In this document: piece by piece, positions 18,717 through 27,784 of the stretch
How positions within the stretch are numbered: the first letter of the stretch is position 1
How the letters are laid out: each line of letters opens with the position of its first letter
Assembly: GCF_004770045.1 (NCBI RefSeq)
Contig: NZ_RQFO01000017.1
Location: forward strand, 620,001-684,000
DNA: 64,000 nucleotides
Direction of reading: 5' to 3'
Source: Leptospira montravelensis
GTDB taxonomy: Bacteria > Spirochaetota > Leptospiria > Leptospirales > Leptospiraceae
The notes under the pieces: model-generated
What the model was told of the DNA's origin: nothing
Seen by the model: the letters and a program-made list of their open reading frames with translations, nothing else
The model's database searches: none
Made by a program: the position numbers and the translations under genes

Positions 18717-21260
18717 TTATTTGATTTCCTTTAACACTGTTTTCGTTGGCATTCGAAAGAAACTAAAAAGTCCTAAGGCATACAAACTCACAGTCACTAA
18801 ACAAATTCCTAAAAACACTAAACTCAGTTGACCGTAAGGATAAACACTTCTTAATTCCAAAACTGACCGATTGAGAACTTCATTTGCTACAACGGAATAT
18901 ATTAATCCGAGTAAAAATGAAATCACAGAAACAAGCAATGCTTCACGCAGGAAATGTTTTACCATAAAACGACTGTTCGCACCAATGACTCGTAAAAGGG
19001 CAAACTCCCGTTTTCTTTCGGATTGGCTGGCATATAACGTTGTAAATACGAGAACAAAGGAAGCTGCTAAGATAAAAGCAGTCATAAGAGCCATCATTTG
19101 AGTGACTTTTTCCAAAATTCCCATAAAGGCTTGGATGGTTTTTTCTGTGTCGATCACTGTGATGTTCGGAAACCGATTCACAATGACCTTTTGTAATTGG
19201 TATCTGCTTTCCCCAGAATCAATGAGTAAGGAAACAATATAAAAACGCGGAGCCTTTTCCAAAATACCTTTGGAAAATAAAACCACAAAGTTTGGTTTCA
19301 TATCCGCCCAGTTCACTGAACGTAAATTAGTGATTTTTCCTGAAACTTCTCGACCTTGGACATTGAAGGTCAGTTCGTCGCCCACTCCCGCCTGCAAATA
19401 CCCGGCAAAATCCCTTTCTACGGAAATTTCATTGCGTCCTGAATTGTCCCACCAGGAACCTTTGGTCACTTCTTCTGTATCATACATCTCATCCCGATAG
19501 GACAAAAAGTATTCCCGAGTCCTTGCGGTGGCGCGCCAATTCCGATCCATTGCGTTTTTGATCGTATCTTCTTTTTTGATGGGTTCTCCATTGACTTTGG
19601 AAAGCCTTGCTCCAATGACAGGAGCCAAAAACTGTTTATCCACTGGAAAGGTCTTAATCGCCGTTAGTAGGTCCTCTTTCTGAGTTTCTCGGATATCTAA
19701 TAAAAACATATTGGGCCTACGTTCTATCTCACGAGCACCGCTTAGTTCGAGTAAACTCTCTTGTAAAATAAGAGATAAGGTGAGAATGAACAGTGCCGAT
19801 CCAAGTCCGATAATAGAAAGCCTAAGTGCTCCCGATTTACGAGTGACTTTTTTTGTCACAAGGCTCCATTCTTTGGATAACCATCCTAGTTTTGATATTT
19901 TTGTGATAAAAAAGCCAAGAAATATGTACAATCCGTACACAAGAACCGGTAACGTTAACAATACCAATGTAAAGAGGATTCCTTTAAAGAAACTTTCTGT
20001 TTCGAGGACAGCAAGACTGGTAAACAAAACATAAATCAAAAGGAAAGATCCAAATTGCCATTTGGATGTGGAAAGTTTTCCACTAGTTTGTGATTCCACT
20101 TCTTTTAAAGCAGCCAGTGGTTTCACAGATCTTGTTTCTAAGACAAGAGGAATGGAAATAAGAAGTGGAAGGATCACTCCCAACACCAAACTCCAAAGTA
20201 TGGAAGAAAAAGAAAGTCCAAAGACAATTCCAGATTCTACCGTCATGAGTCCACTGATATCCGGTAAGATGGATTGGATTCCATACCCAAGGGCAAGGCC
20301 AAGTGTAGTTCCGAAAATCGAAAGAATGAAAATCTCTGCAAAAACCAAAAGTAAAATCACGTTTGGTTTGGCACCAAGGCACATAAGAATGGCGATTTCG
20401 TTTCGTTTTTCGAGTAACCTCGTTCTCACTGCTGTATAAACTGAAATGGCTCCTAAAAAGAATCCCGCCAAAGCAAGGAGTGCCATATAATCAAATGTGT
20501 TTTTGATAAACTGTTGGGACCCGGAATTAACTTCTGTATTGTGATAAATGGTTAAATCTTCTTTAATCAGGGCTTCAAACTCTTTGTCCTTCCAACCCAA
20601 ACTGTCTACAGTATCTGGAAATTTCGCATAAATGGTATAACGAATCCTACTTCCTCGTTGGACAAGCCCTGTCCTGTTTGCCGTATCTCTTAAAATGATG
20701 GAACCGGGAGCAGATCCAACAAAGGAACCCACAGCACCTGGTTCTTTTACCACAAAACCAGCTAACACAAGTAAACTATCACCCAAACGTACTCGGTCAC
20801 CGATTTTAAGTTTTAAGTTTTCTACGAGAGATTTATCGAGTAAAACTTGGTTTGGTTTTAAATTGCGATAAGCGGCTTCTGGTTCGGTTTTCATTTCCCC
20901 GTAGAAAGGGTAATTGGTTTCTACCGCTTTGATAAAACTTAGCGAGTTTTCCTCCCCCGATTCATTGGAAATCATGGATAGAAACTGGATGGAAGCACTG
21001 GTCTCGGAACCCTTCGGGAGGGTTGTTTTTACCAAATTTTCTGCTGTTTTTGTGATTTCTTGGGGGGATTGGAGGGCAATATCGGCCCCCATGATCGATT
21101 TTGCCTCTCTTTTTATAGCATTCGCTGTATTGTCTTTGTAGGAATGAATTCCGATCACCGATCCCACACCAAGGGTGATGGACACAACGATAAGCAGTGA
21201 ATACCGAAAACGAGAAAAAAGCTCACGTTTTAGATAAAAACGAAATAAAGAAACTTTCAT
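18717..21260 (-). CDS. ABC transporter permease, FtsX/MacB-like (YbbP type)
   Basis: 847 residues with a YbbP/LolC-like architecture: an N-terminal helix (about 17-37), a MacB-type periplasmic domain, a first FtsX helix bundle (about 250-380), further central helices (about 400-500), a second periplasmic region and a C-terminal FtsX bundle (about 715-840). It is the membrane half of the transporter whose ATPase gene overlaps it by four bases. Such systems extract lipoproteins or hydrophobic molecules from the outer leaflet or act mechanically on periplasmic partners; the substrate is not evident. A single long permease with two FtsX units fits the YbbA-YbbP pair better than LolCDE. Confidence 0.87.
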   Translation of the reverse strand: MKVSLFRFYLKRELFSRFRYSLLIVVSITLGVGSVIGIHSYKDNTANAIKREAKSIMGADIALQSPQEITKTAENLVKTTLPKGSETSASIQFLSMISNESGEENSLSFIKAVETNYPFYGEMKTEPEAAYRNLKPNQVLLDKSLVENLKLKIGDRVRLGDSLLVLAGFVVKEPGAVGSFVGSAPGSIILRDTANRTGLVQRGSRIRYTIYAKFPDTVDSLGWKDKEFEALIKEDLTIYHNTEVNSGSQQFIKNTFDYMALLALAGFFLGAISVYTAVRTRLLEKRNEIAILMCLGAKPNVILLLVFAEIFILSIFGTTLGLALGYGIQSILPDISGLMTVESGIVFGLSFSSILWSLVLGVILPLLISIPLVLETRSVKPLAALKEVESQTSGKLSTSKWQFGSFLLIYVLFTSLAVLETESFFKGILFTLVLLTLPVLVYGLYIFLGFFITKISKLGWLSKEWSLVTKKVTRKSGALRLSIIGLGSALFILTLSLILQESLLELSGAREIERRPNMFLLDIRETQKEDLLTAIKTFPVDKQFLAPVIGARLSKVNGEPIKKEDTIKNAMDRNWRATARTREYFLSYRDEMYDTEEVTKGSWWDNSGRNEISVERDFAGYLQAGVGDELTFNVQGREVSGKITNLRSVNWADMKPNFVVLFSKGILEKAPRFYIVSLLIDSGESRYQLQKVIVNRFPNITVIDTEKTIQAFMGILEKVTQMMALMTAFILAASFVLVFTTLYASQSERKREFALLRVIGANSRFMVKHFLREALLVSVISFLLGLIYSVVANEVLNRSVLELRSVYPYGQLSLVFLGICLVTVSLYALGLFSFFRMPTKTVLKEIK

Positions 21261-22033
21261 CGACTGACCTTCTTAGAACCAATAGTCGTTTTATTTTGTT
21301 TGGTGGTCTTTTTTGTAGTCAGTTTTTTAGAAGAACCGGAAGTAGATTTTGTTTTATTCCTAAAATCAGAAATAATTTCCCCGTCTCTCATTTCTAAAAC
21401 ACGATCGGCCAGTTTTGCCACATCAGGATCATGTGTGACCACAACAAGAGTGGTGCCTTGTTCTTTGTTTCTATATAACAAAAGATCTAAAACAGTTTTA
21501 CTATTTTTAAAATCCAAATTAGCAGTTGGTTCATCTGCAAAAATAATCTTTGGATCATTCACAAAACTTCTTGCAATGGCAATTCTTTGTTCTTCACCAC
21601 CTGACAATTGTTTTGGGAAGTGAGTGGCTCTGTGAGACATAGACACAGATTCCAATATTTTTTCTGATTTTTTTAAAATCTCTGCCTCAGTGAGTGAGGA
21701 TTTTAAGTACAATGGAATTCCAACATTCTCAATGGCATTGAGGCCAGGAAGCAATTGGAAGTTTTGAAAGATAAAACCTATTTTGTCTGCACGTAAATCA
21801 GCTAAATTAGATTCATTTTCCTTTGTTACATCAGTTCCATCCAGTGCTACAACTCCAATATCAGGTTTATCTAGACCGGCCGCTACACCAAGTAGTGTTG
21901 ATTTGCCTGAACCAGATGGGCCTATAATCGCTACAAATTCACCCGTTTCAATGCGAAATGAAATATTTTTCAACACATCAATCGTTTCCGATTCATTGTG
22001 AAATGATTTGAACACATTTTTAAATTCCAACAC
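21257..22033 (-). CDS. ABC transporter ATP-binding protein, LolD/YbbA-like, with a basic tail
   Basis: 258 residues. Walker A GPSGSGKST (38-46), Q-loop FQNFQLLPGLNA, signature LSGGEEQR (about 143-150) and Walker B IIFADEPTANLD (about 163) are all intact and of the MacB/LolD class. The last 33 residues, after DGEIISDFRN, are a low-complexity Lys/Thr/Ser tail (KKLTTKKTTKQNKTT) that normal LolD-type ATPases (about 225 residues) lack. Overlaps the permease start by four bases, so the pair is translationally coupled. Confidence 0.9.
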   Translation of the reverse strand: MLEFKNVFKSFHNESETIDVLKNISFRIETGEFVAIIGPSGSGKSTLLGVAAGLDKPDIGVVALDGTDVTKENESNLADLRADKIGFIFQNFQLLPGLNAIENVGIPLYLKSSLTEAEILKKSEKILESVSMSHRATHFPKQLSGGEEQRIAIARSFVNDPKIIFADEPTANLDFKNSKTVLDLLLYRNKEQGTTLVVVTHDPDVAKLADRVLEMRDGEIISDFRNKTKSTSGSSKKLTTKKTTKQNKTTIGSKKVSR

Positions 22034-22075
22034 TAGGTTTTTCCCCCAAAGATTTTATCGCCTAACAAAAAAGAC

Positions 22076-22231
22076 ATGACTAATAACGGGCATTTACCAG
22101 AAAAAATACCACCTAACAGCGATTTTTCAATTTTTTCCATAACAGTTATAATTTTTTTAATTTTCATTTTCGTTCCAACTATATTGCACCGATCAGAAAA
22201 AATTCTGACAAATTTTTACTTATCTTTTTGA
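22076..22231 (+). CDS. Possible 51-aa single-pass membrane protein
   Basis: An ATG-to-TGA frame of 51 codons in the AT-rich space between the ABC ATPase gene and the promoter at 22251. It would encode a hydrophilic Asn/Pro-rich N-terminus, one very hydrophobic helix (IFSITVIIFLIFIFV) and a charged end. There is only a weak purine stretch before the start. T-rich DNA produces such hydrophobic frames by chance, so this is a candidate only. The rest of the stretch 22034-22250 holds a short inverted repeat TCAGAA/TTCTGA and nothing else I can support. Confidence 0.25.
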   Translation: MTNNGHLPEKIPPNSDFSIFSITVIIFLIFIFVPTILHRSEKILTNFYLSF

Positions 22232-22250
22232 GCGTACATCCTAATTTTTT

Positions 22251-22279
22251 TTGACCCCAAAGGGCTGGTTTCATATAAA
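22251..22279 (+). promoter_or_regulatory. Sigma-70-type promoter for the zinc-ribbon gene and leuS
   Basis: TTGACC at 22251-22256 and TATAAA at 22274-22279 are separated by exactly 17 bases, close to the housekeeping consensus. Transcription would begin near 22286, about 48 bases before the ATG chosen for the small gene and 300 bases before leuS. Confidence 0.55.
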
Positions 22280-22333
22280 GTAACTTCATCGTAGTGTTTG
22301 CCCGATCCCCTTTTTTGGGATTTTTCGGAAGTT

Positions 22334-22558
22334 ATGAACAGCACTGTCGATAAGCGGACTCATACAGGTAAATATAGAATGCTCGAATGCAATACAAAGA
22401 TAAATACTGCAGACTTTATGAATGTGAAAATCAACAATCTTAAACCTTGTGCGGAATGCGGATCCGTCACGAACCTTTATCAGTACAATCTCTGTAAAGT
22501 TTGTCTCTCCAAGAGTTTCAAAAAGCTTGTAAAAATCATCGACTCCGTGAGAAAGTAG
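22334..22558 (+). CDS. Small zinc-ribbon-like protein, 74 aa
   Basis: Starts at ATG 22334 with GGAAG close upstream; a TTG at 22298 is in frame but would leave only a dozen bases of leader from the predicted promoter. The protein has a CAEC pair followed 15 residues later by CKVC (a four-cysteine metal knuckle) and a basic C-terminus (KSFKKLVKIIDSVRK), the pattern of small nucleic-acid-binding zinc ribbons. Family not recognised. It is immediately upstream of leuS and very likely shares its transcript. Confidence 0.55.
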   Translation: MNSTVDKRTHTGKYRMLECNTKINTADFMNVKINNLKPCAECGSVTNLYQYNLCKVCLSKSFKKLVKIIDSVRK

Positions 22559-22575
22559 AATTACTACACTTTCTC
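22549..22575 (+). promoter_or_regulatory. Hairpin just upstream of leuS
   Basis: An eight-base-pair inverted repeat GAGAAAGT/ACTTTCTC (22549-22556 and 22568-22575) spans the stop codon of the small zinc-ribbon gene and ends 11 bases before the leuS ATG. It is not followed by a T-run, so it is not a typical terminator. No clear Shine-Dalgarno sequence lies between it and the start. It may influence leuS translation. Confidence 0.35.
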
Positions 22576-22586
22576 TACGTTAGTCG

Positions 22587-25190
22587 ATGAATTATCCATT
22601 CCAAGATATTGAACAAAAATGGCAAAAACACTGGGACGACCACCAGACCTTTCGCACAAACGCCCACTCAACTAAACCTAAATACTATTGTTTAGACATG
22701 TTTCCCTACCCAAGTGGCGCTGGCCTTCACGTAGGCCATCCTGAGGGATACACAGCTACCGACATCATTTCAAGACTCAAACGAATGGAAGGATTTGAAG
22801 TCCTACATCCTATGGGTTGGGACGCTTTTGGTTTACCTGCAGAAAGATATGCCATGACCACAGGGATCCACCCTCGCACGACAACTAAGAACAATATTGA
22901 TACCTTTCGCCGCCAAATCAAAAGCCTTGGGCTTTCTTATGATTGGGAAAGAGAGATCTCCACAACTCACCCAGACTATTACCGCTGGACACAGTGGATT
23001 TTTTTGCAAATTTACAATTCCTACTTTGACAGAAAGTTAAACAAAGCTCTCCCGATTGCTGAACTCATCAAAACTTTGGAGTCGGAAGGTTCTGGATTTT
23101 TTGAAGGAAAAGAACTCCCCAAAGGAATTCAGTTCTCTGCCGCCGATTGGAAATCCAAATCACGCAAAGAAAAAGAAGATATTTTATCCCATTTTCGCTT
23201 AGTGTATGAAGCCAATATCCCAGTCAATTGGTGTGAGGCACTGGGAACCGTTCTTGCCAATGAAGAAGTAGAAGAATGGACATCCAAAGGGTATTCTGTA
23301 GAAAGAAAACCCATGCGCCAATACATGATGCGCATCACATCCTACGCCGAACGTTTGTTAAACGATCTTTCGCTTTGTGAATGGCCGACTTCCACTTTGG
23401 AAATGCAAAGAAACTGGATTGGAAAATCCGAAGGATTAGAACTTAGTTTCCACGTTCCGCGCGTTTCCAAAGACATCACTGTTTATACAACAAGACCTGA
23501 TACGATTTTTGGAGCTACATACCTTGTTCTTGCTCCAGAACATCCACTTGTGGCAGAACTCACCACGGCAGAACAAAAATCTGCGGTTGAAAAATACCAA
23601 AAGGATTGTTCTTTAAAAAGTGATTTAGAAAGAACCGAACTCAATAAAGATAAAACAGGAGTTTTTACAGGATCTTATGCAAGTTTGCCAACAGATCCAT
23701 CTGTAAAAGTTCCGATTTATATTTCCGATTATGTTTTAATTTCATATGGAACCGGTGCCATCATGGCTGTTCCCGCTCACGACCAAAGAGACTATGATTT
23801 TGCAGTGAAGTTCCAACTTCCGATCAAACAAGTGATCGATGGACAAATGGAACCAAATCTTGCTTTTGATTCAAAAGATTCTGTTTGTATCAACTCTTCT
23901 TCCGCAGAAATTACGTTAGATGGTAAATCTTACAAAGATGCCTTCCAAACCATGACGACTTGGGCCGAAGGAAAAGGAATTGGTCGTAAAAAAATCCAAT
24001 TCAAACTAAGGGATTGGTTATTTGCAAGACAAAGGTATTGGGGAGAACCCATTCCTCTGGTTCACTTTGCTGATGGTACTCCAAAAGCTTTATCCGATTC
24101 CGAACTTCCTTTAGTATTACCTGACTTAGAAGAATTCAAACCTTCGGGAACGGGTGAATCTCCTCTTGCTTTAGCAAAGGATTGGCTTGTTTATACAGAT
24201 CCTGTCACTGGCGAAGTGGGAAAAAGAGAAACCAATACCATGCCGCAGTGGGCAGGGTCTTGTTATTATTATCTTCGTTACATTGACCCAAGAAACAACG
24301 ACAAACTCATTGATCCAGAACTTGAAAAAGCTTGGATGCCAGTGGAAGTATATGTAGGTGGGGCGGAACATGCCGTATTGCACTTGTTATACTCTAGATT
24401 CTGGCATAAAATTCTTTTTGATTTGGGTCATGTTTCTTCTCCAGAACCTTTCCAGAAATTGGTCCACCAAGGACTCATTCTTGGTGAAGACAAAGGAAAA
24501 ATGTCCAAGTCTCGTGGAAACGTAGTTAACCCTGATGATGTGGTTTCAGAATTTGGTGCCGACACACTCCGTCTTTTTGAAATGTTTATGGGTCCGTTTG
24601 AGATGTCCAAACCTTGGAGTAAAAACGGTGTGGATGGGGTCTTTCGATTTTTAAATCGAGTTTGGAGACTTTTTCATTCTGGGGAAAACGAATCTTTCTT
24701 TGTAGAAGATATCGAACCAAATGAAGCAGAACTAAAAACACTTCATCGTACAATTAAAAAAGTAAAAGACGATATTGATAATTTCTCATTCAACACAGCT
24801 GTCTCTCAAATGATGATCTTTGTGAATGAATTCACAAGTAATCCGAGAAAACCCAAAAAAGTTTTTGAACCTTTTGTTCTCGCACTCTCCCCTTTTGCCC
24901 CTCACTTAGCTGAAGAACTTTGGGCCAAACTTGGACACAAAGAGTCTCTTGCTTACCATCCTTATCCGAAATGGGAAGAGAAGTATTTGGTAGATGCCAA
25001 TATTACCATTGTGGTGCAAGTGAATGGAAAGATGCGAGGAGAGTTCCTTGCTCCTCGTGACATAGAAGAAAAAGAAGTTTTGACTCTTGCCAAAGCCGTC
25101 GAAAAAGCAAAACCATTCTGGGAAGGTAAAGAGATCAAAAAAGAAATTTATGTAAAAGGGAAACTCGTCAACATAGTTGTAGCGGGTTAA
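22587..25190 (+). CDS. leuS: Leucyl-tRNA synthetase
   Basis: 867 residues, the standard bacterial length. The HIGH-type motif is HVGHPEGY within PYPSGAGLHVGHPEG (about residues 40-54), the KMSKS motif is KMSKSRG (about 638), and the CP1 editing domain (about 230-400) contains the TTRPDT and GTGAIMAVPAHD segments. It charges tRNA-Leu in the cytoplasm. It is preceded by the small zinc-ribbon gene on the same strand and followed three bases later by a membrane protein gene. Confidence 0.97.
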   Translation: MNYPFQDIEQKWQKHWDDHQTFRTNAHSTKPKYYCLDMFPYPSGAGLHVGHPEGYTATDIISRLKRMEGFEVLHPMGWDAFGLPAERYAMTTGIHPRTTTKNNIDTFRRQIKSLGLSYDWEREISTTHPDYYRWTQWIFLQIYNSYFDRKLNKALPIAELIKTLESEGSGFFEGKELPKGIQFSAADWKSKSRKEKEDILSHFRLVYEANIPVNWCEALGTVLANEEVEEWTSKGYSVERKPMRQYMMRITSYAERLLNDLSLCEWPTSTLEMQRNWIGKSEGLELSFHVPRVSKDITVYTTRPDTIFGATYLVLAPEHPLVAELTTAEQKSAVEKYQKDCSLKSDLERTELNKDKTGVFTGSYASLPTDPSVKVPIYISDYVLISYGTGAIMAVPAHDQRDYDFAVKFQLPIKQVIDGQMEPNLAFDSKDSVCINSSSAEITLDGKSYKDAFQTMTTWAEGKGIGRKKIQFKLRDWLFARQRYWGEPIPLVHFADGTPKALSDSELPLVLPDLEEFKPSGTGESPLALAKDWLVYTDPVTGEVGKRETNTMPQWAGSCYYYLRYIDPRNNDKLIDPELEKAWMPVEVYVGGAEHAVLHLLYSRFWHKILFDLGHVSSPEPFQKLVHQGLILGEDKGKMSKSRGNVVNPDDVVSEFGADTLRLFEMFMGPFEMSKPWSKNGVDGVFRFLNRVWRLFHSGENESFFVEDIEPNEAELKTLHRTIKKVKDDIDNFSFNTAVSQMMIFVNEFTSNPRKPKKVFEPFVLALSPFAPHLAEELWAKLGHKESLAYHPYPKWEEKYLVDANITIVVQVNGKMRGEFLAPRDIEEKEVLTLAKAVEKAKPFWEGKEIKKEIYVKGKLVNIVVAG

Positions 25191-25193
25191 GTA

Positions 25194-25703
25194 TTGAAAC
25201 ATTTAAAAACAATCTGTATTGTGGATCTCTTAGCAAGTTTTGTAATTGTCAGTACAACAATACAAAACAACCTCCAATTTTCTTCAGACCAGTCTTATGA
25301 AATTGTGATGGTCAAATTCTTAACAATTTTATCGATGTTAAACTTTGTTTTTGCAACATTTTTGAATTTTTATGTGATGAACGGAAAAAAAATAAGCAAA
25401 AATTTTATCTTAGTTTTTGCATTCATTCCAATATTCCTTACGTGCATGAATTTGATTTATAATTTTTACCAAACAGTGTATCTTAGCTATTTTAGCCAAG
25501 TGACTCAAGACTTCCAGCAATCTTTTGGGAACAATCACAAACTCATAAATACGGAAGAAACTGCAGAATCTATAGATCACTTTACAACACAATTATCGTT
25601 ATTAGATATTTTATTCGTGTTTGGTTTTGCTGCCACTTTAGGAATCATTCGAATAACATGGAATATTTTCTGGTATAAAAAAATCTCTGAAAAGACTGGG
25701 TAG
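25194..25703 (+). CDS. Hypothetical membrane protein, four helices
   Basis: 169 residues from a TTG start at 25194, three bases after the leuS stop; no earlier or better start exists. Four hydrophobic segments (about residues 5-22, 35-60, 70-90 and 130-155) make it an inner-membrane protein with a small Gln/Asn-rich loop before the last helix. I do not recognise a family. Its base composition is more AT-rich than leuS. It is probably read from the leuS transcript. Confidence 0.6.
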   Translation: MKHLKTICIVDLLASFVIVSTTIQNNLQFSSDQSYEIVMVKFLTILSMLNFVFATFLNFYVMNGKKISKNFILVFAFIPIFLTCMNLIYNFYQTVYLSYFSQVTQDFQQSFGNNHKLINTEETAESIDHFTTQLSLLDILFVFGFAATLGIIRITWNIFWYKKISEKTG

Positions 25704-25803
25704 GCTTAAAAGAAACTTCGATAACCTTTCACGCCTCGCTGTTAAGATTTGCCTATCTAAGATAAATACACGATACATATGTTACACAAGTGTCTCGTTG
25801 GAG

Positions 25804-25827
25804 AAAAAGGTCCCGGTTACCGAGACC
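25804..25827 (-). terminator. Intrinsic terminator of the minus-strand thrC operon
   Basis: On the minus strand the hairpin GGTCTCGG/CCGGGACC with a TAA loop and one mismatch (25809-25827) is followed by TTTTT (25804-25808). It lies 34 bases after the stop of the tail-anchored protein gene. The rest of the 25704-25860 gap shows nothing else I can support. Confidence 0.65.
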
Positions 25828-25860
25828 CAAAGGATAAAACTAATTTGTTTTAGTTACTTC

Positions 25861-27021
25861 TTACAAGATCACCATCACAAATAACAATACTCCAAAAAGT
25901 ACAATCGTCACAAAAGCACCCATTAACATAAACAAGTTGGTTCCTGATGATTTTGATTCTTGAGCCTGTGCATTTCCAACTTTTTTCTTAGCGTTTTGAC
26001 CCGCAGAACCTTTGTTTGTTCCACCTGTCATAGATGTAGGTTTTGGAATGGCAACTTTTACTGGGTGTTCTTCTATAGAATGCAGTAAATACCTGTTGGG
26101 ACCTTCGGCAAAAATATGATATTCAGATTTGTTTCCTGCAATCCCTAAAAATTTACCAACCACTGGATCTTTAGAAATTTTACCTTCTTCATCAATGAGT
26201 CCAAGGATTTGTGCATTGGTAAGTCCTTCTGGAGTTTCCGTCGGAACGCGGAACAATATTTCCATACCTTCTACTAAATTATCAAACTCCACTCCATTGA
26301 TCGGAGAGATAACCGTTTTCATATTCAATTCTTTTGGAAAGGATGTTCTATATTGCGCAATTTGACGTTCTAATGAAGAAAGTTCACCTTTGGCTGGTTC
26401 GGTGGAAATTCCTGGAACAGAAACTTCTTGAGCGGCAGCGGCTTCATCTTCAGGTTTTGGAATTGGTAATATGATCCCTTTCATTGGATTTTCATACCGA
26501 AACTTTGCTGTGGATAATTTGTCCACCTCAGCTTGTAGTTTTATATTTCTGCCTTTGGTTGCCATAAGGATTGGGTTTTCCAAAAGTTCCGAGATATGAG
26601 ATGGATCTTTTTTTTGCCAAAGGGGAAGAAGTTCCTCTAACTTCTCTTTGGTGAAAGCTCTGTGTACCGCACGTCCGATGTTTTCAGAAATCGCAGGATC
26701 GTAACCTCCCGTTTTTCCGATATCACCCAAGTCAGTAGAAATTTGAACATGGTCGGCAAAAGTTCGAATTCTACGAAAAGTTGGCGAAGTTCCTATGACA
26801 GCATATAATTCCATGATATGTTTCCGAATGGAAGAAACTAGAATGAGAACCATTCCGTTCAAACTGTCCAAATCGATTTTTACTTTTACAAGATAACCAT
26901 CTGTAATTTTACCTTGAAGAACTTCCTTGGCTTGTTCATCCGTAAATACGGCTTCTCTTGTCAGACCCATAAGGTCTGCTTGTCGTTTGAGTTGGTCAGC
27001 TTTTGTGTTTAATTCGGACAT
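25861..27021 (-). CDS. Tail-anchored hypothetical protein (Leptospira type)
   Basis: 386 residues with no signal peptide and one strongly hydrophobic helix at the extreme C-terminus (about 362-384, LFMLMGAFVTIVLFGVLLFV), so the bulk faces the cytoplasm and the end sits in the membrane. A Lys/Gly/Asn-rich linker precedes the anchor. The N-terminal 200 residues form a helical domain; a central region near 205-330 resembles nothing I know. Its ATG shares a base with the stop of the GHKL ATPase gene (TAATG), indicating translational coupling and probably a physical partnership. Function unknown. Confidence 0.6.
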   Translation of the reverse strand: MSELNTKADQLKRQADLMGLTREAVFTDEQAKEVLQGKITDGYLVKVKIDLDSLNGMVLILVSSIRKHIMELYAVIGTSPTFRRIRTFADHVQISTDLGDIGKTGGYDPAISENIGRAVHRAFTKEKLEELLPLWQKKDPSHISELLENPILMATKGRNIKLQAEVDKLSTAKFRYENPMKGIILPIPKPEDEAAAAQEVSVPGISTEPAKGELSSLERQIAQYRTSFPKELNMKTVISPINGVEFDNLVEGMEILFRVPTETPEGLTNAQILGLIDEEGKISKDPVVGKFLGIAGNKSEYHIFAEGPNRYLLHSIEEHPVKVAIPKPTSMTGGTNKGSAGQNAKKKVGNAQAQESKSSGTNLFMLMGAFVTIVLFGVLLFVMVIL

Positions 27022-27731
27022 TATTCTATAAACAATTGTTCTTGTGTCTCCGCAGATTTAGGTAATCCACTTAAATGCACTTCCACACGAGCCACTGTTT
27101 CCTTTTTCCTTTCTGATGAATATATAGAGAGCAATCGACGATCAAAGCCAGACTGAGACAATAATATTTCTACCATTGTGATTCCCATCCCTGCTCCTTC
27201 CGTACTATCACCGTGTTCCATAAAGAACTCGAATAGATTATCATACTTTTTCGCATTAATAAACTTTTCTTTTACTCGTTCCGCTTCCACAGGCAATAAT
27301 GGAAAATTATTTCTAATTTCCAGATCGATTTTATCATTTTTATAAATACAAGTGATCTTTACAAAAAGCCCTGATTCCTTCATTTTCTTTTTATAGGAAG
27401 GAAACTTTCTTTCATTCAAACTCGATTTAAAAAACCTCATCCCCTCTTCATAATCTAACAAATTTTGAATATTAAGTTTGAGTTCTTCAAAAATGATTCG
27501 TTTGATTGCCGCCTTAGTAGAATTCACAATGAGTTCCTTAGCAGCGGTATAAAAAAGTTCCATCAAATCTTCACGACCTAGGGAACTTAAAATTTGAGAG
27601 AGAATGTACTTTAGTTTCGCCTCACCAATATCCCCCATCACATAAGTGATCATAGAAATCTTTTTTCCCATCTCCACAGCTTGGTCCACGGAGGAGCAAA
27701 ACTGGGGAGTTAGTTGGATCTCTTGAGACAT
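27021..27731 (-). CDS. GHKL-type ATPase-domain protein (anti-sigma or kinase-like, no histidine box)
   Basis: 236 residues. The N-box KELIVNSTKAA (about 66-76) and a G2 box STEGAGMGI (about 181-189) identify a histidine-kinase-like ATPase fold. The G1 box is EIRNN instead of DNG. There is no dimerisation/histidine domain and no membrane segment. It could be a serine kinase/anti-sigma-like regulator or a non-catalytic ATP sensor. It lies 53 bases after thrC on the same strand and is coupled to the tail-anchored protein. Confidence 0.6.
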   Translation of the reverse strand: MSQEIQLTPQFCSSVDQAVEMGKKISMITYVMGDIGEAKLKYILSQILSSLGREDLMELFYTAAKELIVNSTKAAIKRIIFEELKLNIQNLLDYEEGMRFFKSSLNERKFPSYKKKMKESGLFVKITCIYKNDKIDLEIRNNFPLLPVEAERVKEKFINAKKYDNLFEFFMEHGDSTEGAGMGITMVEILLSQSGFDRRLLSIYSSERKKETVARVEVHLSGLPKSAETQEQLFIE

Positions 27732-27784
27732 AGCGGTAAACTGAAAAAATTTGCCAACATGTAGGGGATTTGTCTAGCGAATTA

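Noticed and set aside
20083..20382. A 99-codon frame on the minus strand inside the FtsX permease gene
   Set aside because: It lies in the same strand but another frame than the permease, which keeps normal hydrophobic helices through this stretch.
22034..22250. A transcriptional attenuator or T-box upstream of leuS
   Set aside because: No terminator hairpin and T-run lie between the promoter at 22251 and leuS, and no specifier/T-box sequence was seen; only a short AT-rich inverted repeat is present.
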